Assembly: GCA_013811715.1 (NCBI GenBank)
Contig: JACCUS010000124.1
Span: forward strand, 1-21,109
Direction of reading: 5' to 3'
DNA from: Nocardioidaceae bacterium
Lineage (GTDB): Bacteria; Actinomycetota; Actinomycetes; Propionibacteriales; Nocardioidaceae
DNA: 21,109 bases
The translations under genes were made by a program, and so were the position numbers. Positions 1-6,056 of this stretch are shown in pieces (within the stretch, counting starts at the first letter, position 1; every line of letters begins with the position of its first letter). Under the pieces are notes generated by a model that saw only the letters and a list, made by a program, of their open reading frames with translations, did no database searches and was not told where the DNA came from.

Positions 1-106
1 CGAGCACCCCGACTGGGACGAGTACCGCCAAGCCATGGTCGCCGACAAGCGGCTCGTCGGGCGGCTCGCGGTCGTCAACGCCTACGGAAGTCCAGCCGCG
101 AACTGA
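1..106 (+). CDS. 3' end of an unidentified gene (partial)
   Basis: An open frame enters from the left edge (first full codon at base 2) and stops at TGA 104-106. It encodes 34 residues beginning EHPDWDEYRQAMVADKRLVG and ending AYGSPAAN. Third codon positions are mostly G/C, as in the genes to the right, so this is probably the true C-terminus of a + strand gene. There is too little sequence to assign a family. The charged, non-hydrophobic composition suggests a soluble protein. The next gene starts 227 bases downstream, after a GC-rich inverted repeat, so the two are probably separate transcription units. Confidence 0.5.
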   Translation, partial: EHPDWDEYRQAMVADKRLVGRLAVVNAYGSPAAN

Positions 107-118
107 CCCATGTCCGGG

Positions 119-168
119 CAACGATCCAACTCCGAGGGGGCTCCGGCCACCTGCAGGCCGGATCGTTG
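119..168. terminator. GC-rich inverted repeat, possible terminator of the upstream gene
   Basis: CAACGATCC (119-127) is the exact reverse complement of GGATCGTTG (160-168). Inside it, TCCGGCC (142-148) can pair with GGCCGGA (156-162) around a 7-base loop. The two stems share bases 160-162, so they compete in their full forms. The repeat begins 12 bases after the stop of the partial gene at the left edge. There is no T-run after it, as is common for actinobacterial terminators, so the function is inferred from position only. A protein-binding dyad is an alternative. Confidence 0.35.
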
Positions 169-254
169 GAAAGGGGGCCGCACCGCCAGCCGCCGATTGC
201 CGGCGTCGAGCGGTCAGTAGCGCCGGCGACGGTGCAGGCCGTCCGTGGAGGTCG

Positions 255-260
255 TACACT
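255..260 (+). promoter_or_regulatory. candidate -10 element (TACACT) for menJ-nuo
   Basis: TACACT fits the TAnnnT pattern of vegetative actinobacterial -10 elements and lies 74 bases before the menJ start codon. The -35 region at a 17-base spacing (GTGCAG, 232-237) is a poor match to TTGACA. If this is the promoter, transcription would start near base 267, and the Rex-like palindrome at 278-291 would lie just downstream, a position suited to repression. This is weak evidence from motif matching only. Confidence 0.25.
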
Positions 261-277
261 GTCGAGGTCCGCCGCTC

Positions 278-291
278 GTGAAGTTTTTCAC
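278..291. promoter_or_regulatory. candidate Rex (NADH/NAD+ sensor) operator
   Basis: GTGAA (278-282), a four-base spacer GTTT (283-286), then TTCAC (287-291), form a perfect inverted repeat. Rex operators in Gram-positive bacteria have the core TGTGAA-N4-TTCACA. Both five-base arms and the spacing match; the outermost bases (C at 277, T at 292) do not. Rex senses NADH/NAD+ and controls respiratory genes in Streptomyces, so an operator ahead of a complex I locus makes functional sense. A further TTCAC follows at 295-299. Binding has not been shown, and the rex gene is not in this window. Confidence 0.45.
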
Positions 292-333
292 TAGTTCACC
301 AGCCCGCCTGCGACCAGCGAAGGATCGGCTGCC

Positions 334-1632
334 ATGACCGAGCCCGCCACCGCCGAGGAGCAGGCCGACGTCATCGTGGTCGGCGCCGGCCCGGGCGGCT
401 CGACGACAGCCGCCTACCTGGCGCAGGCAGGGGTCGACGTAGTGCTGCTGGAGAAGACCGCCTTCCCCCGCGAGAAAGTGTGCGGCGACGGCCTCACCCC
501 GCGGGCTGCGCGCCAGCTGATCCGGATGGGCGTCGACGTCGACGAGCAAGGCTGGGTCAAGAACCACGGCCTGCGCATCGTCGGGGGTGGTCACCGGCTG
601 CAGCTTCCCTGGCCCGACCTCGCCGACTTCCCCGGCTACGGCCTGGTGCGCACGAGGCTGGACTTCGACGACATCCTCGCCCGCAACGCCCAGAAGGCCG
701 GTGCGCGACTGCACGAGCGTACGGCGGTAACCGGCCCGGTCCGCGATGAGCACACGGGTCGCATCGTCGGCGTCACCGCCCGCCCCGTCGATGGCTTCGG
801 GCGCAGGGCAGCCGACGACGTCACATACCGCGCCCCGATCGTGGTCGCCGCCGACGGCAACTCCACCCGGCTGAGCCTCGCGATGGGCCTTCCCAAACGA
901 GACGACCGGCCGATGGGTGTCGCCGTACGCACTTACTTCACGAGTCCGCGCCATGACGACGACTGGCTCGAGTCGTGGCTGGAGCTGTGGGACGGCGAGC
1001 CGGGCACCGGCGACCTGCTCCCCGGCTACGGCTGGATGTTCGGCGTCGGTGACGGCACCGTCAACGTCGGCCTCGGCATCCTCAACACCTCGTCGGCGTT
1101 CCAGGGTGTCGACTACAAGGCCCTGCTCAAGCGATGGCTCGACCACACACCGGAGGAGTGGGGCTTCCGCGACCACAACATGACGTCCCCAGTCCGTGGC
1201 GCCGCCCTGCCGATGGGCTTCAACCGCAAGCCGCACTACGCGGCCGGCATGTTGCTCGTCGGCGACGCCGGCGGCATGGTCAACCCGTTCAACGGCGAGG
1301 GCATCGCCTACGCGATGGAGTCCGGTGAGATGGCGGCCGAGGTCATCGCCTTGGCGTTGAGCCGTACGACGGCGGCTGCTCACGAACGCGCCCTCCAGGG
1401 CTATGTCGCCGCGCTCGACCAGCGGTACGGCGGCTACTACACGCTCGGCCGCCTCTTCGTGAAGGCCATCGGCAACCCGCATGTCATGCAGCTCGCAACC
1501 AGACACGGGCTGCCGCGACCGACCCTGATGCGGTTCACGCTCAAGCTGCTCGCCAACCTGACCGACCCGCGATCAGGCGATGCCATGGACCGCATCATCA
1601 ACGGCCTGTCCAAGGTCGCCCCGGCGGCCTGA
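334..1632 (+). CDS. menJ: geranylgeranyl reductase family / menaquinone reductase (MenJ-type)
   Basis: A 432-residue FAD-dependent reductase of the geranylgeranyl reductase family. Mycobacterial MenJ in this family saturates one isoprene unit of the menaquinone side chain. Visible motifs are the N-terminal FAD dinucleotide fold VVGAGPGGSTTA (15-26) with acidic E40 at the end of the second strand, the family motif KVCGDGLTPRA (48-58), and the second FAD motif GDAGGMVNPFNGEGIAYAME (310-329). The start is ATG 334, preceded by GAAGGA at 319-324. No signal peptide is seen; the enzyme is expected to be cytoplasmic or membrane-associated. It lies 87 bases before nuoA in the same direction, and a polyprenyl diphosphate synthase follows nuoN, so the complex I genes are bracketed by menaquinone side-chain genes. 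The family is clear. The symbol menJ is assigned from motif similarity and context, and a reductase acting on another polyprenyl lipid is possible. Confidence 0.86.
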   Translation: MTEPATAEEQADVIVVGAGPGGSTTAAYLAQAGVDVVLLEKTAFPREKVCGDGLTPRAARQLIRMGVDVDEQGWVKNHGLRIVGGGHRLQLPWPDLADFPGYGLVRTRLDFDDILARNAQKAGARLHERTAVTGPVRDEHTGRIVGVTARPVDGFGRRAADDVTYRAPIVVAADGNSTRLSLAMGLPKRDDRPMGVAVRTYFTSPRHDDDWLESWLELWDGEPGTGDLLPGYGWMFGVGDGTVNVGLGILNTSSAFQGVDYKALLKRWLDHTPEEWGFRDHNMTSPVRGAALPMGFNRKPHYAAGMLLVGDAGGMVNPFNGEGIAYAMESGEMAAEVIALALSRTTAAAHERALQGYVAALDQRYGGYYTLGRLFVKAIGNPHVMQLATRHGLPRPTLMRFTLKLLANLTDPRSGDAMDRIINGLSKVAPAA

Positions 1633-1719
1633 TATGACCGGTCCTAAGATGATCCGATCGTTGATGGACGAAGTCGTCGAGATGACGGCGCCAGTCGAGA
1701 AGGGGAGGAGTGAGCAGCC

Positions 1720-2079
1720 ATGAACCCCTACCTCCCGATCCTCGGACTCGGCCTCCTCGCCGCAGCATTCGCGGTCTTCTCCGTGGTCGCGAGCTCGCTG
1801 CTCGGCCCAAAGCGCTACAACCGCGCCAAGCTGGACTCCTACGAGTGCGGCATCCAGCCCACCCCGCAACCCGTCGGCGGTGGCAGGTTCCCGGTGAAGT
1901 ACTACATCACCGCGATGCTGTTCATCGTCTTCGATATCGAGATCATCTTCTTGTTCCCCTGGGCGGTCTACTTCGACCAGATGAAGCTCTTCGGCCTGAT
2001 CGAGATGGCGCTGTTCATCGGTACCGTCTTCGTCGCCTATGTCTACGTGTGGCGCCGAGGGGGGCTGGAGTGGGACTAG
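1720..2079 (+). CDS. nuoA: NADH-quinone oxidoreductase subunit A
   Basis: A 119-residue membrane subunit of complex I, of usual family length. It has three hydrophobic segments (about 5-27, 60-84 and 92-111). The conserved loop KLDSYECGIQP (37-47) lies in the region that contacts the quinone site, and FDIEIIFLFPW (71-81) carries the conserved acidic residues D72 and E74. The C-terminal WRRGGLEWD is typical of actinobacterial NuoA, so the gene is complete. The start is ATG 1720; GGGGAGGAG just upstream (about 1701-1709) is a strong ribosome-binding site, better placed than for the GTG at 1710. It is the first nuo gene. Unlike the tight junctions elsewhere in the operon, it is followed by 467 bases before nuoB. 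Confidence 0.97.
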   Translation: MNPYLPILGLGLLAAAFAVFSVVASSLLGPKRYNRAKLDSYECGIQPTPQPVGGGRFPVKYYITAMLFIVFDIEIIFLFPWAVYFDQMKLFGLIEMALFIGTVFVAYVYVWRRGGLEWD

Positions 2080-2173
2080 TGGTCACAGAAGTAAGGTCGT
2101 CGGGGGTTCAGGTCCGCGACGTCGGTCGGCGCGACCGCCGCCTCGTTCAACTGGCAACACCGCCTATCGCCGC

Positions 2174-2230
2174 GATTTGCGGGAAACTCGCTGTCTCGAG
2201 ACGCTCACGGGTGCAGGTTTCCCGCAAATC
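2174..2230. repeat. perfect 14-bp inverted repeat (stem-loop) in the nuoA-nuoB spacer
   Basis: GATTTGCGGGAAAC (2174-2187) is exactly reverse-complemented by GTTTCCCGCAAATC (2217-2230). The 29-base loop contains the 10-bp palindrome GTCTCGAGAC (2193-2202) and a GTGCAG at 2211-2216 (in frame GGTGCAGGT 2210-2218). Perfect arms of this length are unlikely by chance and suggest a REP/MITE-like palindrome, or a stable RNA hairpin in the nuo transcript. There is no T-run after it, so a classical terminator is not indicated. Confidence 0.8.
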
Positions 2231-2295
2231 AGTGCAGGCGAGCGGGGTCGAGCCGGACCTGTGGCGCCCACGGGTGGCCGTGGTCGAGGGTCGGT

Positions 2296-2351
2296 GGTTT
2301 GGCGGGGTACGCAGGTTCCCAGCCGCGAGATACCTGCACCACCCGCCAACC
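2296..2351. repeat. long imperfect stem-loop in the nuoA-nuoB spacer
   Basis: TTGGCGGG (2299-2306) pairs with CCCGCCAA (2342-2349), and GCAGGT (2311-2316) pairs with ACCTGC (2332-2337). They are separated by a symmetrical 4x4 internal loop (2307-2310/2338-2341), with a 15-base apical loop. Two more G-C pairs extend the base if T2298 bulges. The segment GCAGGTTCCC here resembles GCAGGTTTCCC at the right arm of the 2174-2230 repeat, so the two structures may be related in origin. Confidence 0.65.
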
Positions 2352-2546
2352 CGTCTGCGTGGAAGTGTTGAGACCCCGGTGTCCGGAACGCGCGACCTCC
2401 GGCCCATGGCCCCGGTCGGATTCTGCTGGGTGCTCATCGCCGCCCCCGGCCGGCAAACGCCGGACGAACTTACGGCCACGCGCACCAGGCACGACCGACA
2501 CGACACGGCACCGGCCCGGCAACGGCGAAGGCGAGGCTGAGACCCC

Positions 2547-3101
2547 ATGGGCATCGAGGAGAAGCTGCCGTCCGGTGTGTTGTTGTCGACGGTCGAAGGG
2601 CTCGCCGGCTACTTCCGCAAGGCGTCCCTGTGGCCCGCCACGTTCGGGTTGGCCTGCTGCGCCATCGAGATGATGACTACCGGCGGTCCGCGCTATGACA
2701 TGGCCCGGTTCGGCATGGAGGTGTTCCGGGCGTCACCGCGCCAGGCCGACCTGATGATAGTGGCCGGGAGAGTGAGCCAGAAGATGGCACCGGTGCTGCG
2801 TCAGATCTACGACCAGATGGCTGCCCCTAAGTATGTGCTCGCGATGGGTGTGTGCGCGAGCAGCGGCGGCATGTTCAACAACTACGCGATCGTGCAGGGT
2901 GTCGACCATGTGGTGCCGGTGGACATGTACCTGCCAGGCTGCCCGCCTCGCCCCGAAATGCTCATCCACTCGATCCTGAAGCTGCACGACGACATTCAGC
3001 GGTCCAAGCTCGGCGGCCACCTGCGCGAGGAGATCGAGGCGGACGAGAAGGCCGCGTTGGTCGCCACCCCGACGTACGACATGAAGGGGCTGCTGCGATG
3101 A
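2547..3101 (+). CDS. nuoB: NADH-quinone oxidoreductase subunit B
   Basis: A 184-residue peripheral-arm subunit that carries the terminal [4Fe-4S] cluster N2, the direct electron donor to menaquinone. The four cluster cysteines are visible: the tandem pair C37-C38 in LACCAIEMM, C103 in GVCASSGG, and C132 in PGCPPRPE. Length and sequence (MGIEEKLPSG start, FGMEVFRASPRQADLMIVAG in the middle) are typical of actinobacterial NuoB. The start is ATG 2547, with a modest AGGCGAGG about 12 bases upstream. The stop overlaps the start of nuoC in an ATGA. The gene is intact, but its upstream junction with nuoA is unusual because of the 467-base spacer, which could alter its translation or transcript level relative to nuoA. 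Confidence 0.97.
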   Translation: MGIEEKLPSGVLLSTVEGLAGYFRKASLWPATFGLACCAIEMMTTGGPRYDMARFGMEVFRASPRQADLMIVAGRVSQKMAPVLRQIYDQMAAPKYVLAMGVCASSGGMFNNYAIVQGVDHVVPVDMYLPGCPPRPEMLIHSILKLHDDIQRSKLGGHLREEIEADEKAALVATPTYDMKGLLR

Positions 3102-3919
3102 CCGACGACAAGCCGACCGACGACAAGCCGACGGGCGACAAGCCCCTGGGTGAGGGCTCGCTCGAGGCCAAACCCGCCGAGGAGAGGTCGGTGGCCGACA
3201 AGTCGCTGCACGACCAGTCGATCATCGTCAGCGACGACCCCGGCCCGCTGCCCCCGCACCAAGACCTCGACGTGGTCGACGTGCGCGAAGGGATGTTCGG
3301 CGTCAGCGGCAGCGGTGATACCTCCGGCTACGGCGGGCTGGTCCGGCGCGTGGCGGTGCCAGGTTCGACCGACCGCCCGTACGGCGGCTGGTTCGACGCC
3401 GCCGCGGATCGTCTTTGGGGGGCGCTGGCGTCGACCGGAGTATCGGACGCGCTCGCTAAGGTCGTCGTGCACCGTGGCGAGATCACATTCCACGTCCACC
3501 GTGAGCATCTGCTGCCGGTGATGCAGAACCTCAGGGACGATCCGGGCCTGCGGTTCGAGTTCTGCAGCGGGGTCAGCGGTGTCCACTTCCCCGGAGAGGC
3601 AGGCGCCGAGCTGCACGCGGTCTACCATCTGCTCTCGATGACCCACAACCGTCGCGTCCGGGTCGAGGTGTCCTGCCCGGACGACGACCCGCACATCCCG
3701 TCGGTCGTCGGCGTCTACCCCACCAACGACTGGCATGAGCGCGAGACGTTCGACTTCTTCGGCATCGTCTTCGACGGCCACCCGGCACTGACCCGCATCC
3801 AGATGCCCGACGACTGGCCCGGTCACCCGCAACGCAAGGACTACCCCCTCGGCGGCATCCCGGTCGAGTACAAGGGCGCGACCATCCCGCCGCCGGACGA
3901 GCGGAGGGCTTACAACTGA
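3098..3919 (+). CDS. nuoC: NADH-quinone oxidoreductase subunit C
   Basis: A 273-residue hydrophilic subunit of the connecting module, which sits against NuoD and NuoB and carries no cofactor. The family signature is clear: NDWHERETFDFFGI (210-223), followed by GHPALTRIQMPDDW (227-240) and GHPQRKDYPLGG (242-253). The start is ATG 3098, overlapping the nuoB stop; longer upstream versions of the frame would run into nuoB and are rejected. The first 55 or so residues are an acidic/lysine-rich extension beginning with a five-residue repeat (TDDKP, TDDKP, TGDKP), probably disordered. The stop overlaps the nuoD ATG by one base. The core is intact. Confidence 0.96.
   Translation: MTDDKPTDDKPTGDKPLGEGSLEAKPAEERSVADKSLHDQSIIVSDDPGPLPPHQDLDVVDVREGMFGVSGSGDTSGYGGLVRRVAVPGSTDRPYGGWFDAAADRLWGALASTGVSDALAKVVVHRGEITFHVHREHLLPVMQNLRDDPGLRFEFCSGVSGVHFPGEAGAELHAVYHLLSMTHNRRVRVEVSCPDDDPHIPSVVGVYPTNDWHERETFDFFGIVFDGHPALTRIQMPDDWPGHPQRKDYPLGGIPVEYKGATIPPPDERRAYN
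3101..3145 (+). repeat. 15-bp tandem repeat at the start of nuoC
   Basis: ACCGACGACAAGCCG occurs twice exactly (3101-3115 and 3116-3130), followed by a third unit with three changes (3131-3145). It encodes TDDKP-TDDKP-TGDKP directly after the start Met. Because the unit is five codons, slippage would change the length of the tail without breaking the frame. Confidence 0.85.
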
Positions 3920-5283
3920 TGACCGACACCACTCAGAGCGCCGGAACCCGACACGGCGACCCCTACGCCACCGGGCAGGACACCACCACCGGCAAGGTCT
4001 TCACAGTCACGGGCCAGGACTGGGACTCCGTCGTCTCCGGGGTCGACCTCGAGGCAGACGAGCGGGTCGTCGTCAACATGGGTCCGCAGCACCCCTCGAC
4101 CCACGGCGTGCTCCGGCTCATCCTCGAGCTCGACGGCGAGACCGTACAGGAGCTCCGCTTGGGGGTCGGCTTCCTGCACACCGGCATCGAGAAGAACATG
4201 GAGTACCGCAACTGGGTCCAGGGCGTGACGTTCTGCACCCGGATGGACTACCTGGCGCCGTTCTCCAACGAGGCGGCGTACTCGATGGCCTGCGAGCGGC
4301 TGCTCGACATCGAGCACGACATCCCCGAGAAGGCGCAGGTGATGCGGGTCCTGCTGCTGGAGCTCAACCGCATCTCCTCGCACCTGGTGGCGATCGCCAC
4401 CGGCGGCCTGGAGATCGGCGCGCTCACGGTGATGACGATCGGCTTCCGGGAGCGGGAGATCTGCCTCGACCTGTTCGAGCTCATCACCGGGCTGCGCATG
4501 AACCACGCGTTCATCCGGCCGGGCGGCGTGGCCCAGGACATGCCCCCGGGCGCGCTGGAGCAGATCCACGAGTTCGTCCGGCTGATGAAGAAGCGGTTGC
4601 CCGAGTACGCCGACCTGTGCAACGCCAACCCGGTCTTCCGGGCCCGCCTCGTCGATGTCGGTTACCTGGATCTGGCCGGGTGCCTCGCGCTCGGCGCCTC
4701 CGGCCCGATCCTGCGCGCCACCGGGCACGACTGGGATCTGCGCAAGCGGCAGCCCTATCTCGGGTATGAGACCTACGACTTCGAGGTGGTCACCTGGGAC
4801 AGCTGCGACAGCTACGGCCGGTTCCGGATCCGGGTGGAGGAGATGTGGCAGTCGCTGCGCATCGTCGAGCAGTGCGCCGAACGGCTCCAAGGCCTCGAGG
4901 ACGCTCCGGTGATGATCGGGGACAAGAAGATCGCCTGGCCCAGCCAGCTCGCGGTGGGCTCGGACGGGATCGGCAACTCCCTCGACCACATCCGCCACAT
5001 CATGGGGGAGTCGATGGAGGCGCTCATCCATCACTTCAAGCTGGTGACCGAGGGCTTCCGGGTGCCCACCGGTCAGGCCTACGTGCCGTTGGAGTCGCCG
5101 CGAGGAGAGCTCGGCTGCCATGTCGTCTCCGACGGCGGCACCCGCCCGTACCGCGCGCACTTCCGCGACCCCTCCTTCGCCAACCTGCAGTGCGCCCCGG
5201 CGATGTCCGAGGGCGGCCAGGTGGCCGACGTCATCGTCGCGGTGGCCAGCATCGACCCGGTGATGGGTGGAGTCGACCGCTGA
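3919..5283 (+). CDS. nuoD: NADH-quinone oxidoreductase subunit D
   Basis: A 454-residue 49-kDa-type subunit that, with NuoB, forms the quinone-reduction pocket; the fold is related to [NiFe]-hydrogenase large subunits. The quinone-site motif GPQHPSTHGVLR (55-66) includes H58 and H62, and the conserved Tyr is Y111 in RMDYLAPFSNE. The C-terminal PRGELGCHVVSDGGTRPYR and the final SIDPVMGGVDR are standard for the family. About 45 extra N-terminal residues precede the core, as in other actinobacterial NuoD. The start ATG 3919 overlaps the nuoC stop by one base (TGATG), and the stop overlaps the nuoE start in the same way, implying coupled translation. Cofactor ligands of the hydrogenase relatives are absent, as expected. 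Confidence 0.97.
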   Translation: MTDTTQSAGTRHGDPYATGQDTTTGKVFTVTGQDWDSVVSGVDLEADERVVVNMGPQHPSTHGVLRLILELDGETVQELRLGVGFLHTGIEKNMEYRNWVQGVTFCTRMDYLAPFSNEAAYSMACERLLDIEHDIPEKAQVMRVLLLELNRISSHLVAIATGGLEIGALTVMTIGFREREICLDLFELITGLRMNHAFIRPGGVAQDMPPGALEQIHEFVRLMKKRLPEYADLCNANPVFRARLVDVGYLDLAGCLALGASGPILRATGHDWDLRKRQPYLGYETYDFEVVTWDSCDSYGRFRIRVEEMWQSLRIVEQCAERLQGLEDAPVMIGDKKIAWPSQLAVGSDGIGNSLDHIRHIMGESMEALIHHFKLVTEGFRVPTGQAYVPLESPRGELGCHVVSDGGTRPYRAHFRDPSFANLQCAPAMSEGGQVADVIVAVASIDPVMGGVDR

Positions 5284-6056
5284 TGAACGCCTCTCACCTT
5301 CCGGCCGTGTCGGGTAACGCTGCTGCGCAGGGCACCCAGAGTGAACGCCGACTTCCGAAGACGACACTCGCGGAGATGCGCGAGCTCGCCAGCCGCTACC
5401 CGCAGTCCCGCTCGGCGCTGCTGCCGATGCTGCACCTGGTGCAGAGCGTCGAGGGCTGTGTGACTCCCGCGGGCATCGAGGCCAGCGCCGACTTGCTCGG
5501 CCTGGCCGCGGCGGAGGTCTCGGCCGTCGCCACCTTTTACACGATGTACAAGCGCCGGCCGGTCGGGGACTACCACGTCGGCGTCTGCACGAACACACTG
5601 TGCGCGGTCATGGGCGGCGACGCGATCTTCGAACGGCTCAAGAGCCACCTCGACATAGGCAACGACGAGACGACCGACGACGGCAGGATCACTCTCGAGC
5701 ACGTCGAGTGCAACGCCGCCTGTGACTATGCGCCGGTGGTGATGGTCAACTGGGAGTTCTTCGACAACCAGACCCCCGAGTCCGCGGCGCAGATCGTCGA
5801 CGACCTGCGGGCGGGCAACGAGGTGCAGGCCACGCGCGGCGCCCGGGTCTGCACCTGGCGCGAGGCCGAGCGGGTGCTCGCCGGCTTTCCCGACGACCGA
5901 GCCGACGAGGGCCCGGCGGCCGGACCCGCAACCCTGCTAGGTCTGCGGATCGCGCGCGAGCGGGGTTGGCGGGCACCCGCCGCCGAGCAGACCGGCCACG
6001 GGGACACCCAACGGTCGTTGTTCGACGAAGCGGATGACGGGAAGGACCGTTCGTGA
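5283..6056 (+). CDS. nuoE: NADH-quinone oxidoreductase subunit E
   Basis: A 257-residue thioredoxin-like subunit of the NADH-input module, carrying the [2Fe-2S] cluster N1a. The ligands are C102 and C107 (VCTNTLC) and C143 and C147 (ECNAACDYAP). The helical N-terminal part (about 28-95) includes the typical ATFYTMY segment. The start is ATG 5283, overlapping the nuoD stop; the frame is open further upstream but lies inside nuoD. Residues from about 180 to the end form a hydrophilic tail beyond the conserved core; such tails are common in actinobacterial NuoE. The stop overlaps the nuoF GTG start by four bases (GTGA). Confidence 0.96.
   Translation: MNASHLPAVSGNAAAQGTQSERRLPKTTLAEMRELASRYPQSRSALLPMLHLVQSVEGCVTPAGIEASADLLGLAAAEVSAVATFYTMYKRRPVGDYHVGVCTNTLCAVMGGDAIFERLKSHLDIGNDETTDDGRITLEHVECNAACDYAPVVMVNWEFFDNQTPESAAQIVDDLRAGNEVQATRGARVCTWREAERVLAGFPDDRADEGPAAGPATLLGLRIARERGWRAPAAEQTGHGDTQRSLFDEADDGKDRS

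Larger units (their letters stand above)
2080..2546. other. 467-bp palindrome-rich spacer between nuoA and nuoB
   Basis: No recognisable gene lies here, although nuoA and nuoB normally abut. Several dyads are visible: CGGTC/GACCG (2123-2127/2133-2137), a perfect 14-bp inverted repeat (2174-2187/2217-2230), CCACGG/CCGTGG (2268-2273/2278-2283), an imperfect long stem (2296-2351), and CCGGC/GCCGG (2450-2454/2459-2463). One + strand frame stays open from a GTG overlapping the nuoA stop (2079) to TGA 2538-2540. Its 153-residue product is arginine-rich and matches no family I know. About 40 of its codons end in A or T, including several AGA/AGG, unlike the nuo genes, so I do not call it as a gene. 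An inserted palindromic element or a regulatory/RNA-processing region fits better. Confidence 0.6.

Noticed and set aside
283..304. Two PHO-box-like 11-base units before menJ (GTTTTTCACTA, GTTCACCAGCC)
   Set aside because: The first unit matches only 4 of 7 key positions, and the sequence is better explained by the symmetric GTGAA-N4-TTCAC dyad.
214..1506. 430-codon open frame on the - strand opposite menJ
   Set aside because: It is antisense to a clear FAD-dependent reductase; the translation is low-complexity, with V/A/G/R bias and no domain, as expected from high-GC shadow frames.
1645..1650. TAAGAT as a -10 for a separate nuoA promoter
   Set aside because: It fits TAnnnT, but at a 17-18 base spacing the -35 position reads CGGCGG/CCGGCG, so support is too weak to call.
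2096..2120. tRNA-like T-arm (GGGGGTTCAGGTCC) after nuoA
   Set aside because: The flanking five-base stem does not pair and no acceptor, D or anticodon arms can be built.
3910..5598. 562-codon - strand open frame over nuoD and part of nuoE
   Set aside because: Antisense shadow of nuoD/nuoE, with arginine/histidine-rich, repetitive composition and no family features.
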